In this document: positions 22,074 to 28,683 of the stretch, piece after piece
How positions within the stretch are numbered: the first letter of the stretch is position 1
Layout of the letters: each line of letters begins with the position of its first letter
Assembly (NCBI GenBank): GCA_947305645.1
Contig: CAMZEC010000022.1
Span: 1-33,914, forward strand
Length of the DNA stretch: 33,914 nucleotides
From: an uncultured Bacteroidales bacterium
GTDB taxonomy: Bacteria > Bacteroidota > Bacteroidia > Bacteroidales > UBA932
Direction: 5' to 3'
Position numbers and translations under genes: made by a program
The notes under the pieces: generated by a model
Seen by the model: the letters and a program-made list of their open reading frames with translations, nothing else
Databases searched by the model: none
Told to the model about the DNA's origin: nothing

Positions 22074-25004
22074 CTACAAAACCTCTGAAAGATAAGGCCC
22101 CGTGACTGAAGCGGGGTCTTTTGCTACCTGCTCCGGCGTGCCCTGGGCCACTATAAGCCCTCCGCGGCGGCCTCCTTCCGGCCCCATGTCTATAAGCCAG
22201 TCCACGCTCTTGAGTATGTCCGGGTTATGCTCGATAATGATAACCGTGTTGCCCTGGTCGACCAGCTTCTGAAGCACGCCCAACAGGGTTTTGATATCCT
22301 CGAAGTGCAGGCCGGTGGTAGGCTCGTCCAACATGTAGAGGGTATTGCCGGTGCCCTTGCGGAACAGCTCCGCCGCCAGCTTCATGCGCTGGCTCTCGCC
22401 GCCGGAAAGGGTTACGGACGACTGTCCAAGATGCACGTATCCCAGGCCTACGTCCACCAGCGCCTTGAGCTTGGGGGCGATTTTGGGGTGAGCCTTGAAG
22501 AACTCGTACGCCTCGTCTATCGGCATCTCCAGAACTTCGCTGATGTTTTTGCCTTTATAGTGTACTGCCAGCGTGTCCTCTTTGTATCGGCGTCCGCGGC
22601 AGGCGTCGCAGACCACGTTCACAGACGGAAGGAAGTTCATCTCAACCACCTTGATACCGGCACCCTTGCACTCCTCGCAGCGGCCTCCAGGCACGTTGAA
22701 GGAGAAACGTCCGGCTCCGAAGCCTCGGACCTTGGCGTCCGGTGTCTCTTCGAATAGTTTCCGTATGTCGTCGAACACTCCGGTAAACGTAGCCGGGTTG
22801 GAGCGGGGAGACCGCCCGATGGGGCTCTGGTCCACCTCCACTACTTTGTCAATGCTCTCCAGACCTTCGATATCTGCATACGGCAGGGGAGCTTCCTTGC
22901 TGCGGTTCAACCTGGCCTTCAGGATGGGGATCAGCGTCTCGTTCACCAGCGAGCTCTTGCCGCTCCCGGATACTCCCGCCACGCCCACAAAGCATCCCAG
23001 CGGTATGCTGACGTCTATATTTTTCAGATTGTTGCCGCTCGCCCTATGAAGTACCAACGTCTTGCCATTACCCTTCCGCCTTTCCGCCGGCACTTCGATC
23101 TTCCGGTGGCCGGCTAGGTACTCTGAGGTGATAGATTCTTCGCTTCGCTCAGAATGACAGAAATCAGTGGCTCCGCTGGAGCAGCCGGAGGGGGCCTCAA
23201 GCTCCCGGGATCCGTGTCCACCCTCGGACACGTTAGAGGGAGGGGCCCACGAGCGCAGCGAAGTGGGAGGGATGAGCCCGCTATGCGGGCGAAGATCTCC
23301 GGGGGCAGAGGCCCCGCAGGCGGAATCCAGCGAAGTGGAGCCGGGGCCGGAATAACAAATACGACCGCCGAGTTCTCCGGCGCCCGGGCCCACATCCACG
23401 AGCCAGTCGGCGGCCCGCATCGTCTCCTCGTCATGCTCCACCACAATGACCGTATTTCCCTCGTTCCGCAACTTCTTCAGCGACGCAATCAGCTTGCGGT
23501 TGTCCCTCTGGTGCAAGCCTATAGAGGGCTCGTCCAGGATATAGATAACGCCCACCAGCTTTGAACCTATCTGCGTCGCCAGACGGATACGCTGGCTCTC
23601 GCCGCCCGACAGGGACGCCGTAGCACGGTCGAGCGAAAGGTACTCCAGTCCCACGTCCACCAGGAACTGTAGCCTGTCGCCCAGCTCCCGCAGCACGTCG
23701 CGCGCCACCGCCTTGCCGCGCCCGCTGAGCTTGCCGTCAAGCGAACGCACCCACTCCAGCAGCTCCGAAATCTCCATTGCAGACACTTCAGTGATGGTTT
23801 TTCCGTCGATGCGGAAGCACGCCGTCTCTTCCCGCAGGCGCGTTCCGTGGCATACCGGGCAAATGATACGGTCTTCCACGTCGCCCACGACACCCTCCCA
23901 TGTAACCATCTGTATGTCGTTCCCGTCGCCAATGCGGTAGAGGTCGTCGGAGCCGTTGACCAGCAGCGAGATACACTCCTGCGGCAGCTCCTCAATAGGG
24001 TCGTTCAGCGAGAAACCGTGCTTGCGGGCAATCGCGCGTACGGTCTCGAATTTGCGGTTGTTGCGCATGGGGCCCAGGGGCACTATGCCTCCGCCGACTA
24101 CCGACATGCGCGGGTCGGGAATGATGGTCTCCATTCGCACGTCCGCAACCGTTCCGAGGCCCTTGCAATGCGGGCAGTAGCCTTCTGGCGAATTGAAGGA
24201 GAAGCTGTGCGGCTGGGGCTCCTGAAGCGAGACTCCGCTCTCCGGGTCCACCAGATGCTTGGAGAAATGGCGGAGCGAACCGTCTTCCGCCGAAAGCACA
24301 GCCACCGAACCCTTACCCAGCGACAATGCCGCCGCAACCGAGTTGCGCACGCGCGCCTCGTCTCCCTCGCCCGGCTTCAGCTTGTCCACCACCAGCTCGA
24401 TGAAATGCGGCTTGTAGCGGTCCAGGGCATCGATTTCCGGCAGCTCGCAGATCTCTCCGTCGATGCGAATCTGGGAGTAGCCGCGACGGCGCATCTGCTC
24501 GAAGAGCTCGCGGTAGTGGCCCTTGCGCCCGCGTACCAGAGGAGCCAGCAGTATGCACTTCTTGCCGGCATACTCGGAGAGAATCAGATCCACAATTTTG
24601 GAATCCGTGTAGCGTACCATCTCCTTGCCGCTGACGGGGGAGTAGGCCGTCGACGCTTTTGCGTACAGCAGTCGCAGGAAATCGTAGATCTCCGTTATCG
24701 TGCCCACGGTGGATCGGGGGTTGGCGTTGGTCGTCTTCTGCTCTATGGCGATTATGGGGCTGAGGCCGTCGATGCTCTCCACGTCTGGCTTCTCGAGAAT
24801 GCCCATGAAGTGCTTGGCGTAAGGGGAGAGGGTGTTCATGTAGCGGCGCTGCCCTTCGGCGTAGATGGTGTCGAAAGCCAGCGAACTCTTTCCGCTGCCG
24901 CTTATGCCCGTGATAACCACGTACTTGCCGCGCGGAATGTCCACATCCACGTTCTTCAGGTTATGCGCCCTCGCACCCCGTATCTTGATGATTTCCTCAG
25001 CCAT
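22074..25004 (-). CDS. uvrA: excinuclease ABC subunit A with in-frame repeat insertion
   Basis: This damage-recognition ATPase belongs to nucleotide excision repair. Two ABC modules are complete: Walker A GISGSGKSS near the N-terminus and GVSGSGKSS in the second half, with LSGGESQRIRLA and LSGGESQRMKLA signatures followed by DEPSIGLH and DEPTTGLH. Zinc-binding CxxC pairs are present (CPHCKG, CPVCHG, CEECKG, CDACRG). Between GGRICYSGPG and ITSEYLAGHRKIEVP, a linker usually of about 12-15 residues is expanded to about 75 (roughly residues 555-625) by palindromic repeats. The segment ends in CHSERSEES. The ATG at 25004 is chosen over a GTG at 25013 because the GTG lies in the promoter box. The gene follows recO on the same strand. 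Confidence 0.96.
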   Translation of the reverse strand: MAEEIIKIRGARAHNLKNVDVDIPRGKYVVITGISGSGKSSLAFDTIYAEGQRRYMNTLSPYAKHFMGILEKPDVESIDGLSPIIAIEQKTTNANPRSTVGTITEIYDFLRLLYAKASTAYSPVSGKEMVRYTDSKIVDLILSEYAGKKCILLAPLVRGRKGHYRELFEQMRRRGYSQIRIDGEICELPEIDALDRYKPHFIELVVDKLKPGEGDEARVRNSVAAALSLGKGSVAVLSAEDGSLRHFSKHLVDPESGVSLQEPQPHSFSFNSPEGYCPHCKGLGTVADVRMETIIPDPRMSVVGGGIVPLGPMRNNRKFETVRAIARKHGFSLNDPIEELPQECISLLVNGSDDLYRIGDGNDIQMVTWEGVVGDVEDRIICPVCHGTRLREETACFRIDGKTITEVSAMEISELLEWVRSLDGKLSGRGKAVARDVLRELGDRLQFLVDVGLEYLSLDRATASLSGGESQRIRLATQIGSKLVGVIYILDEPSIGLHQRDNRKLIASLKKLRNEGNTVIVVEHDEETMRAADWLVDVGPGAGELGGRICYSGPGSTSLDSACGASAPGDLRPHSGLIPPTSLRSWAPPSNVSEGGHGSRELEAPSGCSSGATDFCHSERSEESITSEYLAGHRKIEVPAERRKGNGKTLVLHRASGNNLKNIDVSIPLGCFVGVAGVSGSGKSSLVNETLIPILKARLNRSKEAPLPYADIEGLESIDKVVEVDQSPIGRSPRSNPATFTGVFDDIRKLFEETPDAKVRGFGAGRFSFNVPGGRCEECKGAGIKVVEMNFLPSVNVVCDACRGRRYKEDTLAVHYKGKNISEVLEMPIDEAYEFFKAHPKIAPKLKALVDVGLGYVHLGQSSVTLSGGESQRMKLAAELFRKGTGNTLYMLDEPTTGLHFEDIKTLLGVLQKLVDQGNTVIIIEHNPDILKSVDWLIDMGPEGGRRGGLIVAQGTPEQVAKDPASVTGPYLSEVL
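23131..23160 (-). repeat. short palindromic repeat inside uvrA (family A)
   Basis: ATTCT (23135-23139) and AGAAT (23151-23155) flank an 11-base loop identical to the loop of the dapF copy read on the other strand. The stem differs from the dapF stem (ATCCT/AGGAT) by a compensated pair. In uvrA it is translated as CHSERSEES, a different frame from the VILSEAKDL of dapF. Confidence 0.85.
23169..23342. repeat. multi-hairpin palindromic element inside uvrA (family B)
   Basis: The arms are nested. GGCTCC and GCTGGA (23169-23180) pair with TCCAGC (23326-23331) and GGAGCC (23337-23342). GGGGCCTC (23191-23198) pairs with GAGGCCCC (23308-23315). CCCGG and GATC (23204-23212) pair with GATC and CCGGG (23294-23303). 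Inside are three hairpins: CGTGTCC/GGACACG (23213-23232), CCCAC/GTGGG (23246-23267) and GCCCGC/GCGGGC (23276-23290). The blocks GGGAGGGGCCCA and TGGGAGGGAT are shared with the pbpC element. At least four of six frames are open across it. Confidence 0.85.
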
Positions 25005-25012
25005 ACAACTCA

Positions 25013-25020
25013 CAAAAATA
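25013..25020 (-). promoter_or_regulatory. uvrA promoter, -7 box TATTTTTG
   Basis: The minus strand reads TATTTTTG in the short recO-uvrA gap, ending 8 bases before the ATG at 25004. It would allow uvrA expression independent of recO with almost no leader. Confidence 0.6.
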
Positions 25021-25031
25021 GCGATTCTGCA

Positions 25032-25682
25032 CTACTTATACAACTCCCTCAAAACACCGAGGGATCGGATTTGCAAGGGGGAGTCGATGTGGTAGCCGAT
25101 GTAATCCAGAAGGAGCGAGGCGATGGCATTGCGCTCGGCGCCGGACATGGGGATGAGCATGGACTCTGCGGCACTGCGTTTTAATAACGACCGGACCACT
25201 TCCAGATGCTCCCCGCAGAAAGGCATGAGGTCTTCGACTGAAGGTGAGAAGCCCAGCGCGCCGGCGAACTCCAGCAGGAAACGAAGGTGATAATTGGAAA
25301 AGTCGCTCTCCATGGCATCCAGGGTAAGGATGCTGCTCCTGCACCACTCAAAAAGCCCCTCTTCCATCGAGCCGTCCCTAAGTGTCCGCAACAGCACTTC
25401 GCTGAGAAACAACGTCATGGTGTTCTTGCGGACGTCGCTCCTAATGCCGTTCAGCGGCACGCTCGCACACACTTCACTCAGTCTCCAAAGTTCGGACTTG
25501 CTGTTCTCTATAACCTCTGCCTCCAGCAGCGAAAGCGGCATGAACAGAGCCATCGGAGCCTTTCGGGACACGCTGGTGATGAAACTCCTGCGCCCCCACT
25601 CCGGACTCAACGTATGCAGTACCAGCGACTTGTCCCCAACCTTGGTAACAGACAGCAGTATGAACTGTGAGGCGTGACGCAT
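25032..25682 (-). CDS. recO: DNA repair protein RecO
   Basis: It is the recombination mediator that, with RecR, loads RecA on SSB-coated single strands and anneals DNA. The 216-residue protein begins with an OB-fold (residues about 1-75; VTKVGDKSLVLHTLSPEWGRRSFI is typical). A helical domain follows. No CxxC zinc finger is visible, as is common in the Bacteroidota form, and the length is slightly shorter than the usual 230-250. Overall divergence is high, as expected for RecO. It starts 3 bases after the nucleoside kinase stop and lies just upstream of uvrA, so two DNA-repair genes are adjacent. I am fairly confident of the family. Confidence 0.88.
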   Translation of the reverse strand: MRHASQFILLSVTKVGDKSLVLHTLSPEWGRRSFITSVSRKAPMALFMPLSLLEAEVIENSKSELWRLSEVCASVPLNGIRSDVRKNTMTLFLSEVLLRTLRDGSMEEGLFEWCRSSILTLDAMESDFSNYHLRFLLEFAGALGFSPSVEDLMPFCGEHLEVVRSLLKRSAAESMLIPMSGAERNAIASLLLDYIGYHIDSPLQIRSLGVLRELYK

Positions 25683-25685
25683 GCC

Positions 25686-26681
25686 TTACAGCGTCTGGCC
25701 TCCTATGAACTCGCGCATGATGGAGGTGGGAGGGATGGCGGCGATTTCTGCGGGCCGCAGGGCGGTCACCTTGTCCAGGATGAACAGCAGGTGGCGGGCC
25801 TTTTCGTAAGCTGGGGAGGCCTCGGTAATGCCGTACAGCAGCGGCTCGGCGTAATACTTCAGTAGCGGAACGTCGTACAGGGTGGATGAGTTGAAAACGA
25901 TGTCGGCGTTCTCTTCGAAGGGGAAGATGTTGAAAGTCTCGCCGCGGCGTACGGACGGCCAGCGGAGTATGTTGTCTTCCGGACTGATGCCGCGGACGCG
26001 GTTGTCCCTCACGATGCGGCGCAGCAAGCGCTTGTCGGTGGTGCTGTTGTGCACTTTTTCGCCCCCCGGCATGGAGGACAGGGCGGAGATGTAGATGTAG
26101 AAGATGCGGCTCCGGTCTATCGAGTAGGTGAGCGCCGGGTTGAGGGCATGAATGCCTTCCATGAAGAGCACGTCGTTGGGCTCCAGCTTCATAGCGCGGG
26201 AAGGATCCATCTCGCTGCGGCCTTCCTTGAAGTTAAATCGCGGAATAATAACCTCTTTGCCGGCCAGCAGGTCGCTGAGGTTCTGGTTCAGCAACTCCAC
26301 GTTCATGGCTCCCAGGCTCTCGAAATCGTACTCCCCGTTCTCGTCGCGGGGCGTCTCCTCGCGGTTGCGGAAATAGTTGTCCAGCTCAATTACCTTCGGG
26401 TTCATTCCCAGGACTTTGCACTGCTGGGCGATCCGCAGGGAGCTGCTGGTCTTGCCGCTGGAGCTGGGGCCCGAAATCAGCACTATGCTGGCCCTCTTGC
26501 GCACCCAGAAAATCTGGTCCGCCGCCTCTGCGTACTTGCGCTCCTGGCGCGCCTCGCAAAGGTTTATAAGGGGAATGGCGTTGCCGCCGGCAACCACCTC
26601 GTTAACCTTCTCCAACGTGTCGATTCCTATCGCGGAGCACCAGTCCCGGTACTCCTGCCTTGCTGCTTCTATCTTTGTCAT
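25686..26681 (-). CDS. uridine-kinase-like nucleoside kinase, kinase domain only
   Basis: The 331-residue P-loop kinase belongs to the uridine kinase/phosphoribulokinase superfamily. Walker A is GPSSSGKTS (residues 71-79). The acceptor-side motif LDNYF follows, then EGIHALNP and the RRIVRDNRVRG lid region, ending in PPTSIMREFIGG. Bacteroides homologues, as I recall them, are about 550 residues with an N-terminal TGS/threonyl-tRNA-synthetase-like half. Here the protein begins at the linker before the kinase, so that half is absent. The upstream MBL gene overlaps the start by 4 bases (ATGA), which argues that the short form is real. The nucleoside substrate is unproven. Confidence 0.86.
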   Translation of the reverse strand: MTKIEAARQEYRDWCSAIGIDTLEKVNEVVAGGNAIPLINLCEARQERKYAEAADQIFWVRKRASIVLISGPSSSGKTSSSLRIAQQCKVLGMNPKVIELDNYFRNREETPRDENGEYDFESLGAMNVELLNQNLSDLLAGKEVIIPRFNFKEGRSEMDPSRAMKLEPNDVLFMEGIHALNPALTYSIDRSRIFYIYISALSSMPGGEKVHNSTTDKRLLRRIVRDNRVRGISPEDNILRWPSVRRGETFNIFPFEENADIVFNSSTLYDVPLLKYYAEPLLYGITEASPAYEKARHLLFILDKVTALRPAEIAAIPPTSIMREFIGGQTL

Positions 26682-27346
26682 AATTCGTTAAGTTCGGGAA
26701 TCTCTTCCCTTTCGTTAAACGGCTCCAGGAAGGGGTTGCTCACCCTCTCGGTGCCTATCGAGCTGGTGCCGCCGTGACCGGGGTAAATCTGGATGCGGCC
26801 GTCCAGCCATATAAGTTTCTCCATGATGGAGCGTATCTCGTCGTCGTACTCGCCGTAGATAAGGTCTGTGCGCCCTATCGCTCCGGCAAAAAGGGTGTCG
26901 CCGGTAAACATCACCCCTTCCTTCTCCATCAGCCAGCAGACGCTGCCGGGGGAGTGCCCGGGGGTGGTTATCGCCTTGAAACTCAGGCCGGCGGCTTCTA
27001 CGGTCTGCCCGTCGGCGACGGGGGTGACGGGAAAGCTGTGGTCTGCAGTTGGGAGGCCGAATTTGGCAATCCTGTCGAAGTAGTCCATAGTCTTTATGTC
27101 CTCCGGTGACATATAAACCGATACGCCGAAGCGGTGATGCAGTTCCGCGACGCCGTAGATGTGGTCCATGTGCCCGTGCGTAAGGAGCACTGCGACGGGC
27201 TTCAGGCCGCTCAGGTAAGAGATTACCCTCATGCTTTCCACCGGGTCCAGGAAACCGGGATCGATCACCACGCAGGAGTCTCCTTCGCCGCGCACGACGT
27301 AGGTGTTTTCCTGAAGCATATTGACCGTAAAAACTTTTATCTCCAT
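26678..27346 (-). CDS. metallo-beta-lactamase fold hydrolase, glyoxalase II-like
   Basis: The 222-residue cytosolic enzyme has the metal-binding motif THGHMDH (His57, His59, Asp61, His62). Further ligands are seen in TTPGHSPGS, FTGDTLFAG and YPGHGG. The short single-domain form resembles YcbL/glyoxalase-II-like thioesterases, acting on hydroxyacyl-glutathione-like or other thioesters. Bacteroidota generally lack glutathione, so the natural substrate is open. It is the first gene of the minus-strand run and overlaps the nucleoside kinase by ATGA. A TATTTTTG box lies 17 bases upstream of the ATG. Confidence 0.88.
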   Translation of the reverse strand: MEIKVFTVNMLQENTYVVRGEGDSCVVIDPGFLDPVESMRVISYLSGLKPVAVLLTHGHMDHIYGVAELHHRFGVSVYMSPEDIKTMDYFDRIAKFGLPTADHSFPVTPVADGQTVEAAGLSFKAITTPGHSPGSVCWLMEKEGVMFTGDTLFAGAIGRTDLIYGEYDDEIRSIMEKLIWLDGRIQIYPGHGGTSSIGTERVSNPFLEPFNEREEIPELNEL

Positions 27347-27363
27347 ACGCCAATATTATTTGG

Positions 27364-27371
27364 CAAAAATA
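27364..27371 (-). promoter_or_regulatory. promoter of MBL hydrolase/nucleoside kinase/recO, -7 box TATTTTTG
   Basis: The minus strand reads TATTTTTG, 17 bases before the ATG at 27346. It is back to back with the promoter of the first deoxynucleoside kinase. Confidence 0.65.
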
Positions 27372-27383
27372 CGAAATTCTCAC

Positions 27384-27391
27384 TATTTTTG
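27384..27391 (+). promoter_or_regulatory. promoter of deoxynucleoside kinase 1, -7 box TATTTTTG
   Basis: TATTTTTG lies 19 bases before the ATG at 27411. It excludes the longer in-frame start at 27321, which would lie upstream of the promoter. Confidence 0.65.
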
Positions 27392-27410
27392 TAAATCTAG
27401 TTTCAAAGAT

Positions 27411-28025
27411 ATGCATATAGGAATAGCTGGCAATATAGGTTGCGGAAAAACCACTCTCACACGCATGCTTGCAGAACATTACGGATGGACCCCGAAATTC
27501 GAGGCTGTAACCTACAATCCCTATCTGGAAGACTATTACAAAGACATTCCGCGCTGGTCTTACAATCTTGAGACCTACTTCCTGGCCCAGCGTTTCAAGG
27601 ATGTCCTGGAGATTGCCAGCTCCAAGGACGTAATAATCCAGGACCGCACCCTGCTGGAGGGCGTGCATATCTTCGTAGCCAACAACCGCGAGCAGGGAAA
27701 CCTGTCCGAGCGGGACTACCAGACCTATATGGAGCTGTTCAACCTTATGATGTCCATGGTGAACCCGCCGGACCTGCTGATTTACCTGAAATCCTCCGTT
27801 CCACACTTGGTATCGCAGATCCAGAAACGCGGCCGCGATTACGAGCAGACCATAAGCCTGGATTACCTGGCCGGGCTCAACCGCCATTACGAAGAATGGA
27901 TAGGCAATTACAAAGGCCGCCTGCTCGTCATTGATGCTGATTCCATAGACTTCGAGCACAACCCCGAAGACTTTTCCTCAATTACCGATAAAATAGATGC
28001 CGAACTTTTCGGCTTATTTAAATAA
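27411..28025 (+). CDS. deoxynucleoside kinase, first of a tandem pair
   Basis: It phosphorylates deoxynucleosides to monophosphates in nucleotide salvage. The about 204-residue protein has the P-loop GNIGCGKTT at residues 7-15, the catalytic/sugar-binding QDRT motif and the lid RGRDYE, all typical of the dCK/dGK/TK2-like family. The start MHIGIAGNIG is chosen because a promoter box lies 19 bases upstream and the P-loop is normally this close to the N-terminus. The next gene encodes a close paralogue (about 60% identical by eye). The residues after QDRT differ (LLEGVHIF here, IYEDARIF there), which hints at different base preference. Which purine or pyrimidine each prefers cannot be read from the sequence. 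Confidence 0.91.
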   Translation: MHIGIAGNIGCGKTTLTRMLAEHYGWTPKFEAVTYNPYLEDYYKDIPRWSYNLETYFLAQRFKDVLEIASSKDVIIQDRTLLEGVHIFVANNREQGNLSERDYQTYMELFNLMMSMVNPPDLLIYLKSSVPHLVSQIQKRGRDYEQTISLDYLAGLNRHYEEWIGNYKGRLLVIDADSIDFEHNPEDFSSITDKIDAELFGLFK

Positions 28026-28029
28026 TTGT

Positions 28030-28037
28030 TAACTTTG
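28030..28037 (+). promoter_or_regulatory. promoter upstream of deoxynucleoside kinase 2, -7 box TAACTTTG
   Basis: TAACTTTG matches TAnnTTTG, 21 bases before the ATG at 28059. It lies in the 33-base gap between the paired kinase genes, so the second can be expressed separately, together with the five-gene run after it. Confidence 0.6.
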
Positions 28038-28058
28038 TAGTTTGTAATACCGGATAAT

Positions 28059-28679
28059 ATGCACGTAGCCATTGCAGGAAATATCGGAAGCGGCAAAACC
28101 ACGCTGACCAAGATGCTTGCCGCCCACTATGGGTGGACTCCTAAGTTCGAACCTGTTGACTTCAACCCCTATCTCGCAGATTACTACGAAGATATGGAAC
28201 GTTGGTCCTTCAATCTCCAGATATATTTCCTGAACAAGCGCTTCAAGGACATCCTGGATATCTCCAAGTCCGACAAAGTTATTATCCAGGACCGCACCAT
28301 CTACGAGGATGCGCGCATTTTCTCCCGCAACCTGCACGATATGGGCCTCATGAGCACCCGTGACTACGAGAATTACACGGATCTCTTCGACCTCATGATG
28401 TCTTTGGTAGGTTTGCCTGACCTGCTTATCTATCTCCGTTCTTCCATACCCAACCTCATCGCGCAGATACAGAAGCGCGGCCGCGAGTACGAGAAGAGCA
28501 TACGTATAGACTACCTTACAGGTCTTAACGAAAAATATGAAGACTGGATCGGCAGCTACAAGGGCAACCTGCTCATTGTAGATGCGGACAATATAAAATT
28601 CGGCAACAAACCGGAAGATTTTGAGCTTGTCACCAACATGATCGACGCCAAACTCTACGGCCTGTTCCCTGAAAAATAG
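28059..28679 (+). CDS. deoxynucleoside kinase, second of a tandem pair
   Basis: The 206-residue paralogue of the preceding gene has P-loop GNIGSGKTT, QDRT motif and lid RGREYE. Insertions and deletions between the two are almost absent, consistent with tandem duplication and later divergence. In lactobacilli a comparable tandem pair encodes the two subunits of a deoxyadenosine kinase/deoxyguanosine kinase heterodimer, so association of these products is possible but not shown. Its own promoter lies in the 33-base gap. The acyl-CoA ligase gene begins 4 bases after its stop, so it probably heads the transcript that ends at 33694. Confidence 0.91.
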   Translation: MHVAIAGNIGSGKTTLTKMLAAHYGWTPKFEPVDFNPYLADYYEDMERWSFNLQIYFLNKRFKDILDISKSDKVIIQDRTIYEDARIFSRNLHDMGLMSTRDYENYTDLFDLMMSLVGLPDLLIYLRSSIPNLIAQIQKRGREYEKSIRIDYLTGLNEKYEDWIGSYKGNLLIVDADNIKFGNKPEDFELVTNMIDAKLYGLFPEK

Positions 28680-28683
28680 AACA

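Noticed and set aside
25004..25013. GTG start for uvrA at 25013
   Set aside because: It lies in the TATTTTTG promoter box, and the family N-terminus matches the ATG at 25004.
23847..25184. 445-residue open frame opposite uvrA
   Set aside because: No family features; it overlaps the well-conserved UvrA N-terminal ABC module.
27321..27410. N-terminal extension of deoxynucleoside kinase 1 from 27321
   Set aside because: It would start upstream of the promoter box and inside the divergent MBL gene; the P-loop sits right after the ATG at 27411.
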